Assembly: GCA_016290835.1 (NCBI GenBank)
Contig: JAEEVG010000025.1
Span: 1 to 34,394, forward strand
Length of the DNA stretch: 34,394 bases
Source of the DNA: Bacteroidales bacterium
Lineage (GTDB): Bacteria > Bacteroidota > Bacteroidia > Bacteroidales > UBA932
Direction of reading: 5' to 3'
Below are positions 8,333 to 16,076 of the stretch, piece after piece (positions within the stretch are counted from its first letter, which is position 1; the number at the start of each line of letters is the position of its first letter). The notes under the pieces were generated by a model that saw nothing but the letters and a program-made list of their open reading frames with translations, had not been told where the DNA came from and did not search any database. The position numbers and the translations under genes are program-made.

Positions 8333-11305
8333 CTAAGGACGGCCGCCGAAGCCGCCACCCATTCCGCCGCCGCCCATCATGCCGCCGCCCATGCCGCCAC
8401 GCATGCCGCCGCCCATGCCGCCGCCACGGTTGCCGCGACCGCCTCTGCGGCCGCCGAAGTTGCCGAAGTTGTAGGAGAAGGAGAGCAGGACGTAACGGCC
8501 GAGCGTGTTGCTCAGGCTTTCAGTATGCTGGGCGCTGCTGTCGGTCACGCTGAGGGCGCGGGACTGGGCCAGCAGGTCGGTCACGGACAGGGACAGGGTC
8601 ACGGCGCCGATCCGCTTGTTCACCGTCATATTGACGAGGGTCTGCGGAGTGGGATTGGTCGTGTAGCCGTTGTACCAGAAATAGTTGGCATCCGCCTGGA
8701 CATCCATCCCGGCTGCGATCCAGTTCCAGGTGAAATCGAAGCTGACGTTGTTGCGCCAGGTCATCGTCGGCGTCAGGTCGCGGGAGGTAGCGGCCTTGCC
8801 GGTCTGGATATAGGAGGTGCGGCTCATGTTGGTGTTGCCGCTCAAGTTCATCGACACATAGGCGCCGCGGTAGGTCAGGCGGAGCATCTGGGACATGTTG
8901 ATGTTATTGGTCGTGATGCCCACGATGTGCGCATTGTGGTACACCGGGTCGTTGAACTGCGCGATGAACCAGTCCATGAACTCATAGAAGCCTTCATCGG
9001 TGTACTTGCTCATGTCCACGTTCACGCCTTCAAAGGAGAAGGACTGGCGCCAGTTGGCGCTACCCTGGTTGCTGATGGAGAACTCGGAGCGGCCGATGGG
9101 GATGTTGAAGAAGTAGTTGCCGCCGGCGTTGCCGATGGTCGGGCTGTTGAAAGGCATGGTGTAACGGCCGCCGTTGGTGCCGGTGATGGCCAGCGTCGAG
9201 ATCGGGTTCTGCGTGAAACCGCCGTTGATACGGAAGTTGGCGGAGATGAACTTCTCGCGGTTGTTGTAGCGGACGTTGGTGTTCATGTTGTGGTTGAAGT
9301 ACGGCGTCAGGGTCGGGTTACCGAAACGCACGTTCAACGGGTTGGTATAGTCCGGGACCGGCATGAGGTCGGAGGTCTCAGGCTGGTTGGAAGTACCCCG
9401 GTAGTTGAAACGGAGGTTCCAGTTGTCGCTGGGGTTCCAGGTCAGCATCGCCTGCGGGGAGAAGTTGAAGCGGTTGTCCTCGTACTTCTGCGGTTTGAGC
9501 TGGCCGGTCGTCTTGTCGTAGACGTCGGAATACGTGTAGGTGTAGTTCGGCATGGCGGTGAAACCGGCCTGCATGTGGAACTTGTCGTTCTGGAAGAGGA
9601 CGTTGCCGCCGATATCGTGGCGCCGGTTGACGCGCTCCGTGGCGTTGGTATTCTGGAGATCGAGCACATCGGGGCCCTGCAGCAGGTCATAGGTCTTCTT
9701 GTCGGACTTGGACTTGTTCCAGGAGAAGTTATAGTTGGCCTCGAGGTAGAAGTAGTTGCCGAGGGGCTCGGTGTAGGTCATCCGGGCGGTGGTCTGGTAG
9801 CTGTTCGACCCGTTAACGGAATGCTGGTAGAGATGCGTCTGGCCACCCTGCTCCACATATTCGGTCAGGTTGTTGTTGATGGCATCGGAGGAGTTCTTGC
9901 TGAAGCTATAGCGGACGTTCGCCGTGAGGGTACGGCCCGGGATGCCGAGACGCTGCCGGTAGAGGGCGTAGCCGGAGGTGCTGAAATTCTTGCCGGCGCT
10001 GGAGCTGTTCGTCGTAGCCTTGTTCTGCTGGACCAAGGTACCGCCGCTGTCACGCCAGGAATCGCTGTTGCCCATCGAGGCGCTGGTATTGTTGCCGAAG
10101 CTCACTTCCGGCTCGAAGATGATGTTCGCATTGTCGGAGAACTTGTGCTCGAGACGGAGGCCGAAGCTGTGGTTGTCCCGGGTCGAGTTGCTCTGTGAAT
10201 GGCTGTTTTGGATCTGGTCGTAGTTGACGAGTTTGTTGGTCGAGGACCGGTCGTTCAGCGACTCATTACTGTTGTGGTTGTAGTTGTAGTTGCCGCCGAT
10301 CTGCATACGGCCGTCAAAGGCTTCCGTGGCAGCGTTGAGGCCGCCGCCGTAGGAGGTGGAGATGCCGCCTCCGCCGCCCATGCCACCGCCGCCGAAGCCG
10401 CCGCCGGGACCACCGCCGAAGTTGCCGCGGCCGCCGCCGCGCCCGCCGTTGGTGTTACCGCCGTTGAGGATGAGGCTGAGCTGGGTCTTCTGGGTGAACT
10501 TCCCGAGGAACATGTTGCCGACATAGCGCCAGTCGTTGAGGTCGCCCTCGCCCGCCGGGACGTCGTGGCCCACACCCAGGGTGGCGCGGCCGATCAAACC
10601 TTGCATCGCACCGGGCTGGACGGAGAGGTCGATGACCGTCTCCTCCTCACCGTCGTCGATGCCGGTGAATTCAGCCTGCTCGGACTTCTTGCGGATGACT
10701 TTCAATTTGTTGACGACCTTGGCCGGAAGGTTCTGGGTGGCCACATTGGGATCGTTGAGGAAGAAGGTCTTGCCTTCGATCGTGATCTTGCGGATGGTCT
10801 CGCCGTTCGCGGTGATCGTGCCGTTGTCGTCCACCTCGATGCCCGGCATCTTCTTGAGCACGTCGATGAGGTTGTCGGTGTCGGTCGGGTTGAATGCCGC
10901 GACGTTGTACTCGACCGTATCCTTCTTGATGATGATCGGGTTGCCGAGTGCGGTGACTTCGGCGGCATCCAGTTGCTCGCTGTCGACCTTCATCTTGATC
11001 TGCTCCAGGTTGATGAGTTTGGACTCCATCTTGACCGGGGCTTCGTAAGCAATGTAGCCCATCAGTTCGGCCTTGATGGAGTACGAGCCGTTGCGGACGG
11101 ATTCAATGGTAAACTCACCTTTATCGTTGGAGAGAACATACTTGGTGGGACGGGATTGTCCGTCGCGGGTCAGGGAGACGGTGGCGAAACCCAAGGCTTC
11201 CCCTGTCGACTCATCGACCAGGACGCCCTTGATAGAGTTCTGGGCAAACAAGCAAAATCCCAGAAACATCCCTGCGGAAAGCAGGAGGACTTTCTTGAAA
11301 AACAT
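8333..11305 (-). CDS. Outer-membrane beta-barrel protein with carboxypeptidase-regulatory-like domain and glycine-rich tail
   Basis: A 990-residue exported protein: signal peptide (residues 1-21, ending FAQ), a carboxypeptidase-regulatory-like beta-sandwich (about 23-105), a TonB-receptor plug-like region (about 115-225, with DNLIDVLKKMPGIEVDDNG and GKTFFLNDPN), then a long beta-barrel. This matches the CarboxypepD_reg-like/OMP_b-brl_3 type of Bacteroidota outer-membrane proteins. Two low-complexity Gly-rich segments stand out: one near residues 290-320, and a roughly 40-residue Arg/Gly/Met tail after the last apparent strand (YVLLSFSYNFGNF). The ligand is unknown. The ATG is four bases after the ruvC stop, so it may share the serS-ruvC transcript; a hairpin terminator follows. 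Confidence 0.85.
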   Translation of the reverse strand: MFFKKVLLLSAGMFLGFCLFAQNSIKGVLVDESTGEALGFATVSLTRDGQSRPTKYVLSNDKGEFTIESVRNGSYSIKAELMGYIAYEAPVKMESKLINLEQIKMKVDSEQLDAAEVTALGNPIIIKKDTVEYNVAAFNPTDTDNLIDVLKKMPGIEVDDNGTITANGETIRKITIEGKTFFLNDPNVATQNLPAKVVNKLKVIRKKSEQAEFTGIDDGEEETVIDLSVQPGAMQGLIGRATLGVGHDVPAGEGDLNDWRYVGNMFLGKFTQKTQLSLILNGGNTNGGRGGGRGNFGGGPGGGFGGGGMGGGGGISTSYGGGLNAATEAFDGRMQIGGNYNYNHNSNESLNDRSSTNKLVNYDQIQNSHSQSNSTRDNHSFGLRLEHKFSDNANIIFEPEVSFGNNTSASMGNSDSWRDSGGTLVQQNKATTNSSSAGKNFSTSGYALYRQRLGIPGRTLTANVRYSFSKNSSDAINNNLTEYVEQGGQTHLYQHSVNGSNSYQTTARMTYTEPLGNYFYLEANYNFSWNKSKSDKKTYDLLQGPDVLDLQNTNATERVNRRHDIGGNVLFQNDKFHMQAGFTAMPNYTYTYSDVYDKTTGQLKPQKYEDNRFNFSPQAMLTWNPSDNWNLRFNYRGTSNQPETSDLMPVPDYTNPLNVRFGNPTLTPYFNHNMNTNVRYNNREKFISANFRINGGFTQNPISTLAITGTNGGRYTMPFNSPTIGNAGGNYFFNIPIGRSEFSISNQGSANWRQSFSFEGVNVDMSKYTDEGFYEFMDWFIAQFNDPVYHNAHIVGITTNNINMSQMLRLTYRGAYVSMNLSGNTNMSRTSYIQTGKAATSRDLTPTMTWRNNVSFDFTWNWIAAGMDVQADANYFWYNGYTTNPTPQTLVNMTVNKRIGAVTLSLSVTDLLAQSRALSVTDSSAQHTESLSNTLGRYVLLSFSYNFGNFGGRRGGRGNRGGGMGGGMRGGMGGGMMGGGGMGGGFGGRP

Positions 11306-11309
11306 ACGG

Positions 11310-11873
11310 TTACTTTTTTACGCGCTCCGGATTTGATGCTACGAACTTTTCCCAACTCGTGGCGGCTTGAACGGTGGCAAGCGGGCTGGTCAACTGGTAA
11401 AAGTGACACATCGCCAGGGCGAGAGCGTCCGTCGCATCGAGGTATTTGCTAGCAATTTTAATGCCAAGGGTACGCTGAACCATCAAAGAAACTTGCTCTT
11501 TTGAGGCCGCTCCATTGCCGCAGATGGCCATTTTGGCCTTGCGCGGGGCATATTCATATATATGGACACCGCGGTTCAGGCCGGCGATCATCGCCGCCCC
11601 CTGGGCGCGACCCAGTTTGAAGATGACCTGGGCGTTCCGCCCGTAGAAGGGCGACTCGATCGCCAGGTCGTCCGGATGGTGGAGATCGCAGAGCGCGCCG
11701 ACTTTCTCGTGGATGACCTCGAGTTTGTCGTAGGGCGACTCGATCTTGCGCAGGTCCACCACACCCATGTCCACGAAGGACGGGTGCCCGGCGGCATCCA
11801 CGCGCACGATCCCGAAACCGAGGATGTTGGTTCCGGGATCGATGCCGAGGATGGTTCTTTCTTTTTTAGTCAA
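11310..11873 (-). CDS. ruvC: Crossover junction endodeoxyribonuclease RuvC
   Basis: Resolves Holliday junctions together with RuvAB. The 187-residue protein opens with GIDPGTNILGFGIV, containing the first catalytic aspartate. It continues with LAIESPFYG (Glu) and ends the core with KYLDATDALALAMCH (the last two acidic residues). No ATG is available before GIDPGT. The start is taken as TTG at 11871-11873, which overlaps the serS stop region by eight bases and implies translational coupling; the start codon is less certain than the gene. The outer-membrane protein gene follows after four bases. Confidence 0.95.
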   Translation of the reverse strand: MTKKERTILGIDPGTNILGFGIVRVDAAGHPSFVDMGVVDLRKIESPYDKLEVIHEKVGALCDLHHPDDLAIESPFYGRNAQVIFKLGRAQGAAMIAGLNRGVHIYEYAPRKAKMAICGNGAASKEQVSLMVQRTLGIKIASKYLDATDALALAMCHFYQLTSPLATVQAATSWEKFVASNPERVKK

Positions 11874-13137
11874 TTTTGTCGAATCCTGTGTAAGGGCGGA
11901 GGACCTCCGGGATCACGATGCCGTCCGGGGTCTGGTTGTCCTCGAGCAGGGCGGCCACCACGCGCGGGAGCGCCAGGGAGCTGCCGTTGAGCGTATGGGC
12001 AAGGCGGGTCTTGCCGGTCTCGTCGCGATAGCGCAGGTGCAGGCGGTTGGCCTGGTATGTCTCGAAGTTGGACACGGAGGAAATCTCCAGCCAGCGGCCC
12101 TGGGCCGCGGACCACAGTTCGAAATCATAGGTGATTGCGGAAGTGAAGCTCATATCCCCGCCGCAGAGGCGCAGGATCCGGTACTTGAGACCGAGCCGGT
12201 TGACCAGGGACTCCACGTGGGCGACCATCTCGTCCAGGGCCCGGTAAGACTCTTCCGGCTTCTCCACGCGCACGATCTCGACCTTGTCGAACTGGTGCAG
12301 GCGGTTCAGGCCGCGGACGTCCTTGCCGTAGGAGCCGGCCTCGCGGCGGAAGCACGGCGTGTAGGCCGTCAGGCGCTGCGGGATCTCGCCCTCGCCCAGG
12401 ATCACGTCCCGGAAAATGTTGGTCACGGGCACCTCGGCCGTCGGGACCATATAGAAGTCGTCCAGGTTGGCATGGTACATCTGGCCCTCCTTGTCGGGGA
12501 GCTGGCCCGTGCCGAAACCGGACGCGGCATTGACCATCACGGGCGGCTCGACCTCCTGGTAGCCGGCCGCGGTGTTGGCGTCGAGGAAGAAGTTGATCAG
12601 CGCGCGCTGCAGCTTGGCACCCTTGCCCTTGTAGACCGGGAAGCCAGCGCCGGTGATCTTGACACCCAGGTCGAAGTCGATGATGTCGTACTTCTTGGCG
12701 AGCTCCCAGTGCGGCAGCGCTCCCTCGGGCAAGACCACCTCGGGACCGCCGGTCTTGACGATCTCATTGTCCTCGGCACCCTTGCCGGGCTTGACCAGGG
12801 CACAAGGAGTATTGGGCAGCAGCACCAGCTGGCGCTCCAACTCGGCGGAAGCCTCGTCCATGCGGGCGAGCAGTTCGCCGGAGCGGGCCTTGAGCGCAGC
12901 CACCTCGGCCTTGGCGGCCTCGGCTTCCTCGCGCCGTCCCTGGCGCATCAGGCCGCCGATCTCGGCCGCTTTCTGCTTCTGGACGGCGAGCAGGGCGTCG
13001 CTCTCCGTCTGGTAGCTGCGGCGGGCGGCATCGAGCTCGAGCACCTTGTCCACGATCGGCTGAGCGTCGAAATTCTTGATTTTCAATTTCTCGACGACCG
13101 CTGCGGGGTCATCGCGAAGCATCTTGAGTGTCAACAT
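11866..13137 (-). CDS. serS: Seryl-tRNA synthetase
   Basis: Charges tRNA(Ser) with serine. The 423-residue protein has the N-terminal antiparallel coiled-coil arm that grips the long variable loop of tRNA(Ser) (about residues 30-105, rich in Ala, Glu, Lys and Arg). The class II core includes TAEVPVTNIFRD, motif 2 (CFRREAGSYGKDVRGLNRLHQF) split around its arginines, and motif 3 near NGSSLALPRVVAALLE. Length and start are normal. It lies downstream of rplU-rpmA with a weak hairpin between, and overlaps ruvC. No clear -7 box was found in the 79 bases before it, so partial read-through from rpmA is possible. Confidence 0.98.
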   Translation of the reverse strand: MLTLKMLRDDPAAVVEKLKIKNFDAQPIVDKVLELDAARRSYQTESDALLAVQKQKAAEIGGLMRQGRREEAEAAKAEVAALKARSGELLARMDEASAELERQLVLLPNTPCALVKPGKGAEDNEIVKTGGPEVVLPEGALPHWELAKKYDIIDFDLGVKITGAGFPVYKGKGAKLQRALINFFLDANTAAGYQEVEPPVMVNAASGFGTGQLPDKEGQMYHANLDDFYMVPTAEVPVTNIFRDVILGEGEIPQRLTAYTPCFRREAGSYGKDVRGLNRLHQFDKVEIVRVEKPEESYRALDEMVAHVESLVNRLGLKYRILRLCGGDMSFTSAITYDFELWSAAQGRWLEISSVSNFETYQANRLHLRYRDETGKTRLAHTLNGSSLALPRVVAALLEDNQTPDGIVIPEVLRPYTGFDKID

Positions 13138-13154
13138 ATTCCTCTGGTTTAATA

Positions 13155-13194
13155 GACAAAAGGACCCACACCCGTCTCGAAGTGCAAGTCCTTT
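13155..13194 (-). terminator. Weak hairpin between rpmA and serS
   Basis: On the minus strand, arms of 7 bp (plus-strand gtccttt at 13188-13194 and aaaggac at 13159-13165) enclose a 22-base loop and are followed by a short T-rich stretch (plus 13155-13160). It could terminate or attenuate the rplU-rpmA transcript before serS. Confidence 0.45.
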
Positions 13195-13216
13195 GATTCA
13201 ACTTTCGTCCCCGAGA

Positions 13217-13477
13217 TCAGTTCTCAAAGGGGACCACCGACACGTAGGATTTGTTCTCCCGCTTGCGGGTGAATTTCACCGTACCGTCCACGAGGGCATA
13301 CAGGGTGTGGTCCTTGCCCATACCGACGTTGCGATCCGGGTTGTGGACCGTGCCGCGCTGGCGGACGATGATATTGCCGGCTTTCACGACTTCGCCGCCG
13401 AATTTCTTGAGACCCAGGCGCTTGCTCTGCGACTCACGACCGTTCTTGGAACTGGATTGACCTTTCTTGTGTGCCAT
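13217..13477 (-). CDS. rpmA: 50S ribosomal protein bL27
   Basis: An 86-residue ribosomal protein beginning [14 protein letters not shown], with the conserved segments [16 protein letters not shown] and [11 protein letters not shown]. bL27's N-terminus reaches the peptidyl-transferase centre. The sequence begins MAHKKG directly, so there is no cleavable N-terminal extension of the Firmicutes type. It follows rplU by five bases, the standard gene order. Confidence 0.98.
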   Translation of the reverse strand: MAHKKGQSSSKNGRESQSKRLGLKKFGGEVVKAGNIIVRQRGTVHNPDRNVGMGKDHTLYALVDGTVKFTRKRENKSYVSVVPFEN

Positions 13478-13482
13478 AACTC

Positions 13483-13794
13483 TTAAGCGATTTCGTTGAT
13501 CTTGATCTTGGAAAGTTTCTGACGGTGACCATTGAGCTTCTGGAAGCCCTTGCGGCGGATCTTCTTGAAGACCAGCACCTTGTCAGCCTTGGCATCATCC
13601 TCGAGGACGGTGGCCTTGACCACGGCACCCTCGACATAGGGAGCACCCACCTTCACGGCCGCGTCGTCCGCGACGAGAAGGACTTTCTTGAACTCCACAT
13701 CAGCACCCTTGGCATCGGCGAGCCGCTGCACAAAGATTTCGTTGCCAGCTTCCACCTTGAACTGCTGGCCTGCAATGTCTACGATTGCGTACAT
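13483..13794 (-). CDS. rplU: 50S ribosomal protein bL21
   Basis: A 103-residue ribosomal protein beginning [17 protein letters not shown], with the diagnostic C-terminal [15 protein letters not shown] segment. Normal length. It is the first gene of the rplU-rpmA operon and has an unusually long, foldable 5' leader of about 90 bases with a well-formed Bacteroidota promoter (see separate entries). Confidence 0.98.
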   Translation of the reverse strand: MYAIVDIAGQQFKVEAGNEIFVQRLADAKGADVEFKKVLLVADDAAVKVGAPYVEGAVVKATVLEDDAKADKVLVFKKIRRKGFQKLNGHRQKLSKIKINEIA

Positions 13795-13796
13795 AA

Positions 13797-13884
13797 AGTA
13801 AAACTTATTAAAAGTTTCGGCCGTAAGCGTCTGCTCCGGGGCAGCTCTTTATCAATGGCTTAGCGGTCATCTAATTCAATTGGG
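13797..13884 (-). promoter_or_regulatory. Structured 5' leader of rplU-rpmA (candidate autoregulatory element)
   Basis: The predicted transcript from about 13884 to the rplU ATG can fold. On the minus strand, CCG-C-TAAGC pairs with GCTTACGG, giving 8 bp with one bulged C. Inside it CTGC pairs with GCAG around CCCGGA. Near the ATG, AAACTT pairs with AAGTTT. Leaders of this size in front of ribosomal-protein operons often bind the encoded protein. No named RNA family is claimed. Confidence 0.4.
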
Positions 13885-13887
13885 CTG

Positions 13888-13919
13888 CGAATTTACGCAA
13901 AATTCCCCATTCCGCCAAA
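13888..13919 (-). promoter_or_regulatory. rplU promoter: TTTG-N20-TAAATTCG
   Basis: On the minus strand a TTTG (13919-13916) is followed after exactly 20 bases by TAAATTCG (13895-13888), matching seven of eight positions, if both N are free, of the Bacteroidota TTTG / TAnnTTTG pair. Transcription should start near 13884. Confidence 0.65.
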
Positions 13920-13938
13920 TAATTCTTTCTTTTTCGCT

Positions 13939-13970
13939 TTTGCATCCTAACAATATTGTTACTAAATTTG
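13939..13970 (+). promoter_or_regulatory. Promoter of the ATPase-sirtuin operon: TTTG-N20-TAAATTTG
   Basis: A full Bacteroidota promoter: -33 TTTG at 13939-13942, a 20-base spacer, and -7 TAAATTTG at 13963-13970. The ATG begins at 13975, only four bases after the -7 box, so the mRNA is predicted to be leaderless. It is back to back with the rplU promoter. Confidence 0.75.
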
Positions 13971-13974
13971 TCGT

Positions 13975-15129
13975 ATGGATCAAGTCTTCCCCTACAACAG
14001 ACCCGTGACCGGCAGGCAGCACATCGGCCGCCAGACCGAAGCGAAGATTTTCACCAACCTGCTCGCCCAGGGCGAGAACATCGTCATCTACGAGCCGCCC
14101 AAGAGCGGCAAACACTCCCTGGTGCAGCAGGGCTTCCTCAATATGAAATATACCGGGCAGCGTTTCGAGCCCGTGCAGCTCTCCCTGCTGAACATCCGCA
14201 GCCTGGACGAGCTGACGCTCCGCCTCGCCGGCTGCGCCCTGCAGACCGCGGGCAGCGGCCCGGAGAATTATGCGCGCGCCGCCCAGGAGCATCTCGCCGG
14301 GAGCCACCTGGTCTTCGACCCCGCCCGTTTCAGCAGCTGTGCGGAGATGGTCTCCGCCTCCTGGGAGCTGGACGAGGGAGACCTGCGCGCGGCCTTCCTG
14401 CTCCCCTACCGCATCGGGGCGCAGGCCGGCGTACGCCGCATCGTGGTGCTCGAAGAGTTCTCCAACGTGATGCTCACCGACGCGGGCGAGACCGCTTGCC
14501 GCATCCTCGAAGAGGTGTTCAAGACCCTGCCCCCGGAGCTCGCCGGCGGCGCTTGCTACGTCTTCCTCGGCTCGCAGGTCAATGCGATGCACGAGATCTT
14601 CGGGATCCGGCGCTGGTTCTGGCGCCGGGTGGAGCGCCTCCGCCTCGCCCCCCTCGAAGCCAAGGATATCGCGGACTACATCACCCGCGGCTTCCTGACC
14701 TCGGGCAAGGTCATCGAACGCGAACAGATGCTCGGCGTCTGCCAGCTCTTCCGCAACAACATCTGGTACATCACCCATTTCAGCGCCATCTGCGACTCCC
14801 TGACCCGCGGCTATATCCTGGAGCAGACCCTCCAGGAGGCGCTCGCCAGCCTGCTCGCGGTCCACGAGGGGCGCTTCGTCGCCACGATGAACGACCTGAC
14901 CACTTTCCAGGTCGGCCTGCTGCACGCCATCCTGGACGGCCACAAGCGCTTCAGCAGCGCCGAGGTGATCAAGCGCTACGGCCTCAACTCTTCGGCCAAC
15001 GTCCGCCGGCTCAAGGATGCCCTCTGCAAGAAAGAAATCGTGACCTTCGACGGGGAGGACAACCCCGTCATCCTGGATCCGCTCTTCGAGTACTGGGTCC
15101 GCAAGTTCTATTTCAAAATGCCCGTCTAG
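13975..15129 (+). CDS. P-loop ATPase (AAA/STAND-like) with C-terminal winged-helix-like region
   Basis: A 384-residue protein resembling the ATPase_2-type group of NTPases. Walker A is EPPKSGKHS (residues 40-48, Lys46) and Walker B is RIVVLEEFSN, with acidic residues at 160-161. A lid/sensor region follows. The C-terminal part (about 320-375: HAILDGHKRFSSAEVIKRYG, then SANVRRLKDAL) looks like a winged helix-turn-helix. It has no membrane segment or signal peptide. The function is unknown; proteins of this build act as molecular switches or DNA/RNA-associated ATPases. It begins right after a strong promoter and is followed two bases after its stop by the sirtuin gene, so the two proteins are made together. 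Confidence 0.8.
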   Translation: MDQVFPYNRPVTGRQHIGRQTEAKIFTNLLAQGENIVIYEPPKSGKHSLVQQGFLNMKYTGQRFEPVQLSLLNIRSLDELTLRLAGCALQTAGSGPENYARAAQEHLAGSHLVFDPARFSSCAEMVSASWELDEGDLRAAFLLPYRIGAQAGVRRIVVLEEFSNVMLTDAGETACRILEEVFKTLPPELAGGACYVFLGSQVNAMHEIFGIRRWFWRRVERLRLAPLEAKDIADYITRGFLTSGKVIEREQMLGVCQLFRNNIWYITHFSAICDSLTRGYILEQTLQEALASLLAVHEGRFVATMNDLTTFQVGLLHAILDGHKRFSSAEVIKRYGLNSSANVRRLKDALCKKEIVTFDGEDNPVILDPLFEYWVRKFYFKMPV

Positions 15130-15131
15130 AG

Positions 15132-15836
15132 ATGAAAAAACGTATTGCCGTCCTGACCGGCGCCGGTGTGAGCGCCGAAAGCGGCCTGGGGACCTACCGC
15201 GACAACGGCGGCCTCTGGGACAACTACGACCCGATGGTGGTGGCCTCCGCCGAAGGCTGGGCCCGCAATCCCGGGCTCGTCCTCGACTTCTACAACATGC
15301 AGCGTGAGAAGTTGCGCGAAGTCCAGCCCAACGAGGCGCACCGGCTCATCGCCTCCCTGGAGGAGAAATACACTGTGGACGTGATTACCCAGAACGTGGA
15401 CAATCTCCACGAGCGGGCCGGCTCCACGCACGTAGTGCACCTGCACGGCGAAGAGACCAAGATCCGCCCGGAGAACACCTGCAACGACTACGACGGTTTC
15501 TCCGAAAAATATGTCGTGGATATCGGCTACCAGGCCGTGCACCTGGGCGACAAGGCCCCCAACGGGGCCCAGTACCGCCCGCATATCGTCTTCTTCGGCG
15601 AGGCCGTACCGAAGATCGAGCGTGCCGTGGAGATCGTCTCGCAGGCGGATATCGTCTTGATCGTAGGCACCTCCCTGCAGGTCTATCCCGCTGCCGGGCT
15701 CTACCGCTATGCCCGCCCCGATGCGCCGATCTACCTGATCGATCCGGCGGACGTGCGCCTCTACGACAGCCGCGTGCACCACATCCGCAAGGTGGCGACG
15801 GAAGGAATGAAAGAATTTGTTGGATTGTTAAAATAA
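15132..15836 (+). CDS. cobB: NAD-dependent protein deacylase, CobB-type sirtuin without zinc cysteines
   Basis: A 234-residue sirtuin that should remove acyl groups from lysines using NAD. The Rossmann motif GAGVSAESGLGTYRD (residues 10-24), TQNVDNLHERAGS, the catalytic His105 in HLHGE, and GTSLQVYPAAG are all present. The four cysteines of the structural zinc site in E. coli CobB are missing; the corresponding stretch has one Cys only. In CobB the acyl-specificity pair is Tyr92/Arg95 (FYNAR); here the same place reads FYNMQ, keeping Tyr but replacing Arg with Gln. The ATG at 15132, two bases after the ATPase stop, is used although the frame is open further upstream. The rpsU promoter begins inside its last codons. 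Confidence 0.9.
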   Translation: MKKRIAVLTGAGVSAESGLGTYRDNGGLWDNYDPMVVASAEGWARNPGLVLDFYNMQREKLREVQPNEAHRLIASLEEKYTVDVITQNVDNLHERAGSTHVVHLHGEETKIRPENTCNDYDGFSEKYVVDIGYQAVHLGDKAPNGAQYRPHIVFFGEAVPKIERAVEIVSQADIVLIVGTSLQVYPAAGLYRYARPDAPIYLIDPADVRLYDSRVHHIRKVATEGMKEFVGLLK

Positions 15837-15849
15837 ATTACTACCTTTG
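15820..15849 (+). promoter_or_regulatory. rpsU promoter: TTG-N19-TACCTTTG
   Basis: The -33 TTG (15820-15822) lies within the last codons of the sirtuin gene. A 19-base spacer leads to the exact -7 box TACCTTTG (15842-15849). Transcription should start near 15852, giving a leader of about 30 bases that contains the Shine-Dalgarno. Confidence 0.75.
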
Positions 15850-15865
15850 CATCCCCGAAAAGAAA

Positions 15866-15872
15866 AGGAGGT
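15866..15872 (+). promoter_or_regulatory. Perfect Shine-Dalgarno AGGAGGT of rpsU
   Basis: AGGAGGT lies nine bases before the rpsU ATG and is preceded by an A-rich stretch. It is the only extended Shine-Dalgarno noticed in front of a gene in this window. Bacteroidota ribosomes generally hide the anti-Shine-Dalgarno of 16S rRNA with bS21 and neighbouring proteins, and rpsU is known to keep a strong Shine-Dalgarno, which lets bS21 control its own synthesis. Confidence 0.85.
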
Positions 15873-15881
15873 GTAAAGCAA

Positions 15882-16076
15882 ATGATTATCGTACCCGTAA
15901 AAGAAGGCGAAAACATCGAACGCGCCCTTAAGAAATTCAAGCGGAAGTTCGAAAAGACCGGTGCCGTCCGCGAGATGCGCGCCCGCAAGAATTTCCAGAA
16001 GCCGTCCGAGCTGCGTCGCATCGCGAAGCAGAAAGCTATCTACGTGCAGCATCTGCGTCTCCTGGACGAGCAGTAG
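15882..16076 (+). CDS. rpsU: 30S ribosomal protein bS21
   Basis: A 64-residue basic ribosomal protein beginning MIIVPVKEGENIERALKKFK, with the family's REMRARKNFQKPSE and a C-terminal Arg/Lys-rich helix. bS21 sits on the 30S platform next to the 3' end of 16S rRNA. In Bacteroidota it helps sequester the anti-Shine-Dalgarno. It has its own promoter and a perfect Shine-Dalgarno. Its stop codon lies in the first of three successive hairpins. Confidence 0.97.
   Translation: MIIVPVKEGENIERALKKFKRKFEKTGAVREMRARKNFQKPSELRRIAKQKAIYVQHLRLLDEQ

Noticed and set aside
10366..10455. GC-rich trinucleotide repeats as possible structural DNA or CRISPR
   Set aside because: They encode the Gly-rich segment of the outer-membrane protein in frame and have no repeat-spacer regularity.
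13975..15836. SIR2-ATPase phage-defence system
   Set aside because: The sirtuin has the compact deacylase build with close resemblance to CobB, and no HerA, TIR or nuclease domain is present; kept only as a question in the findings.
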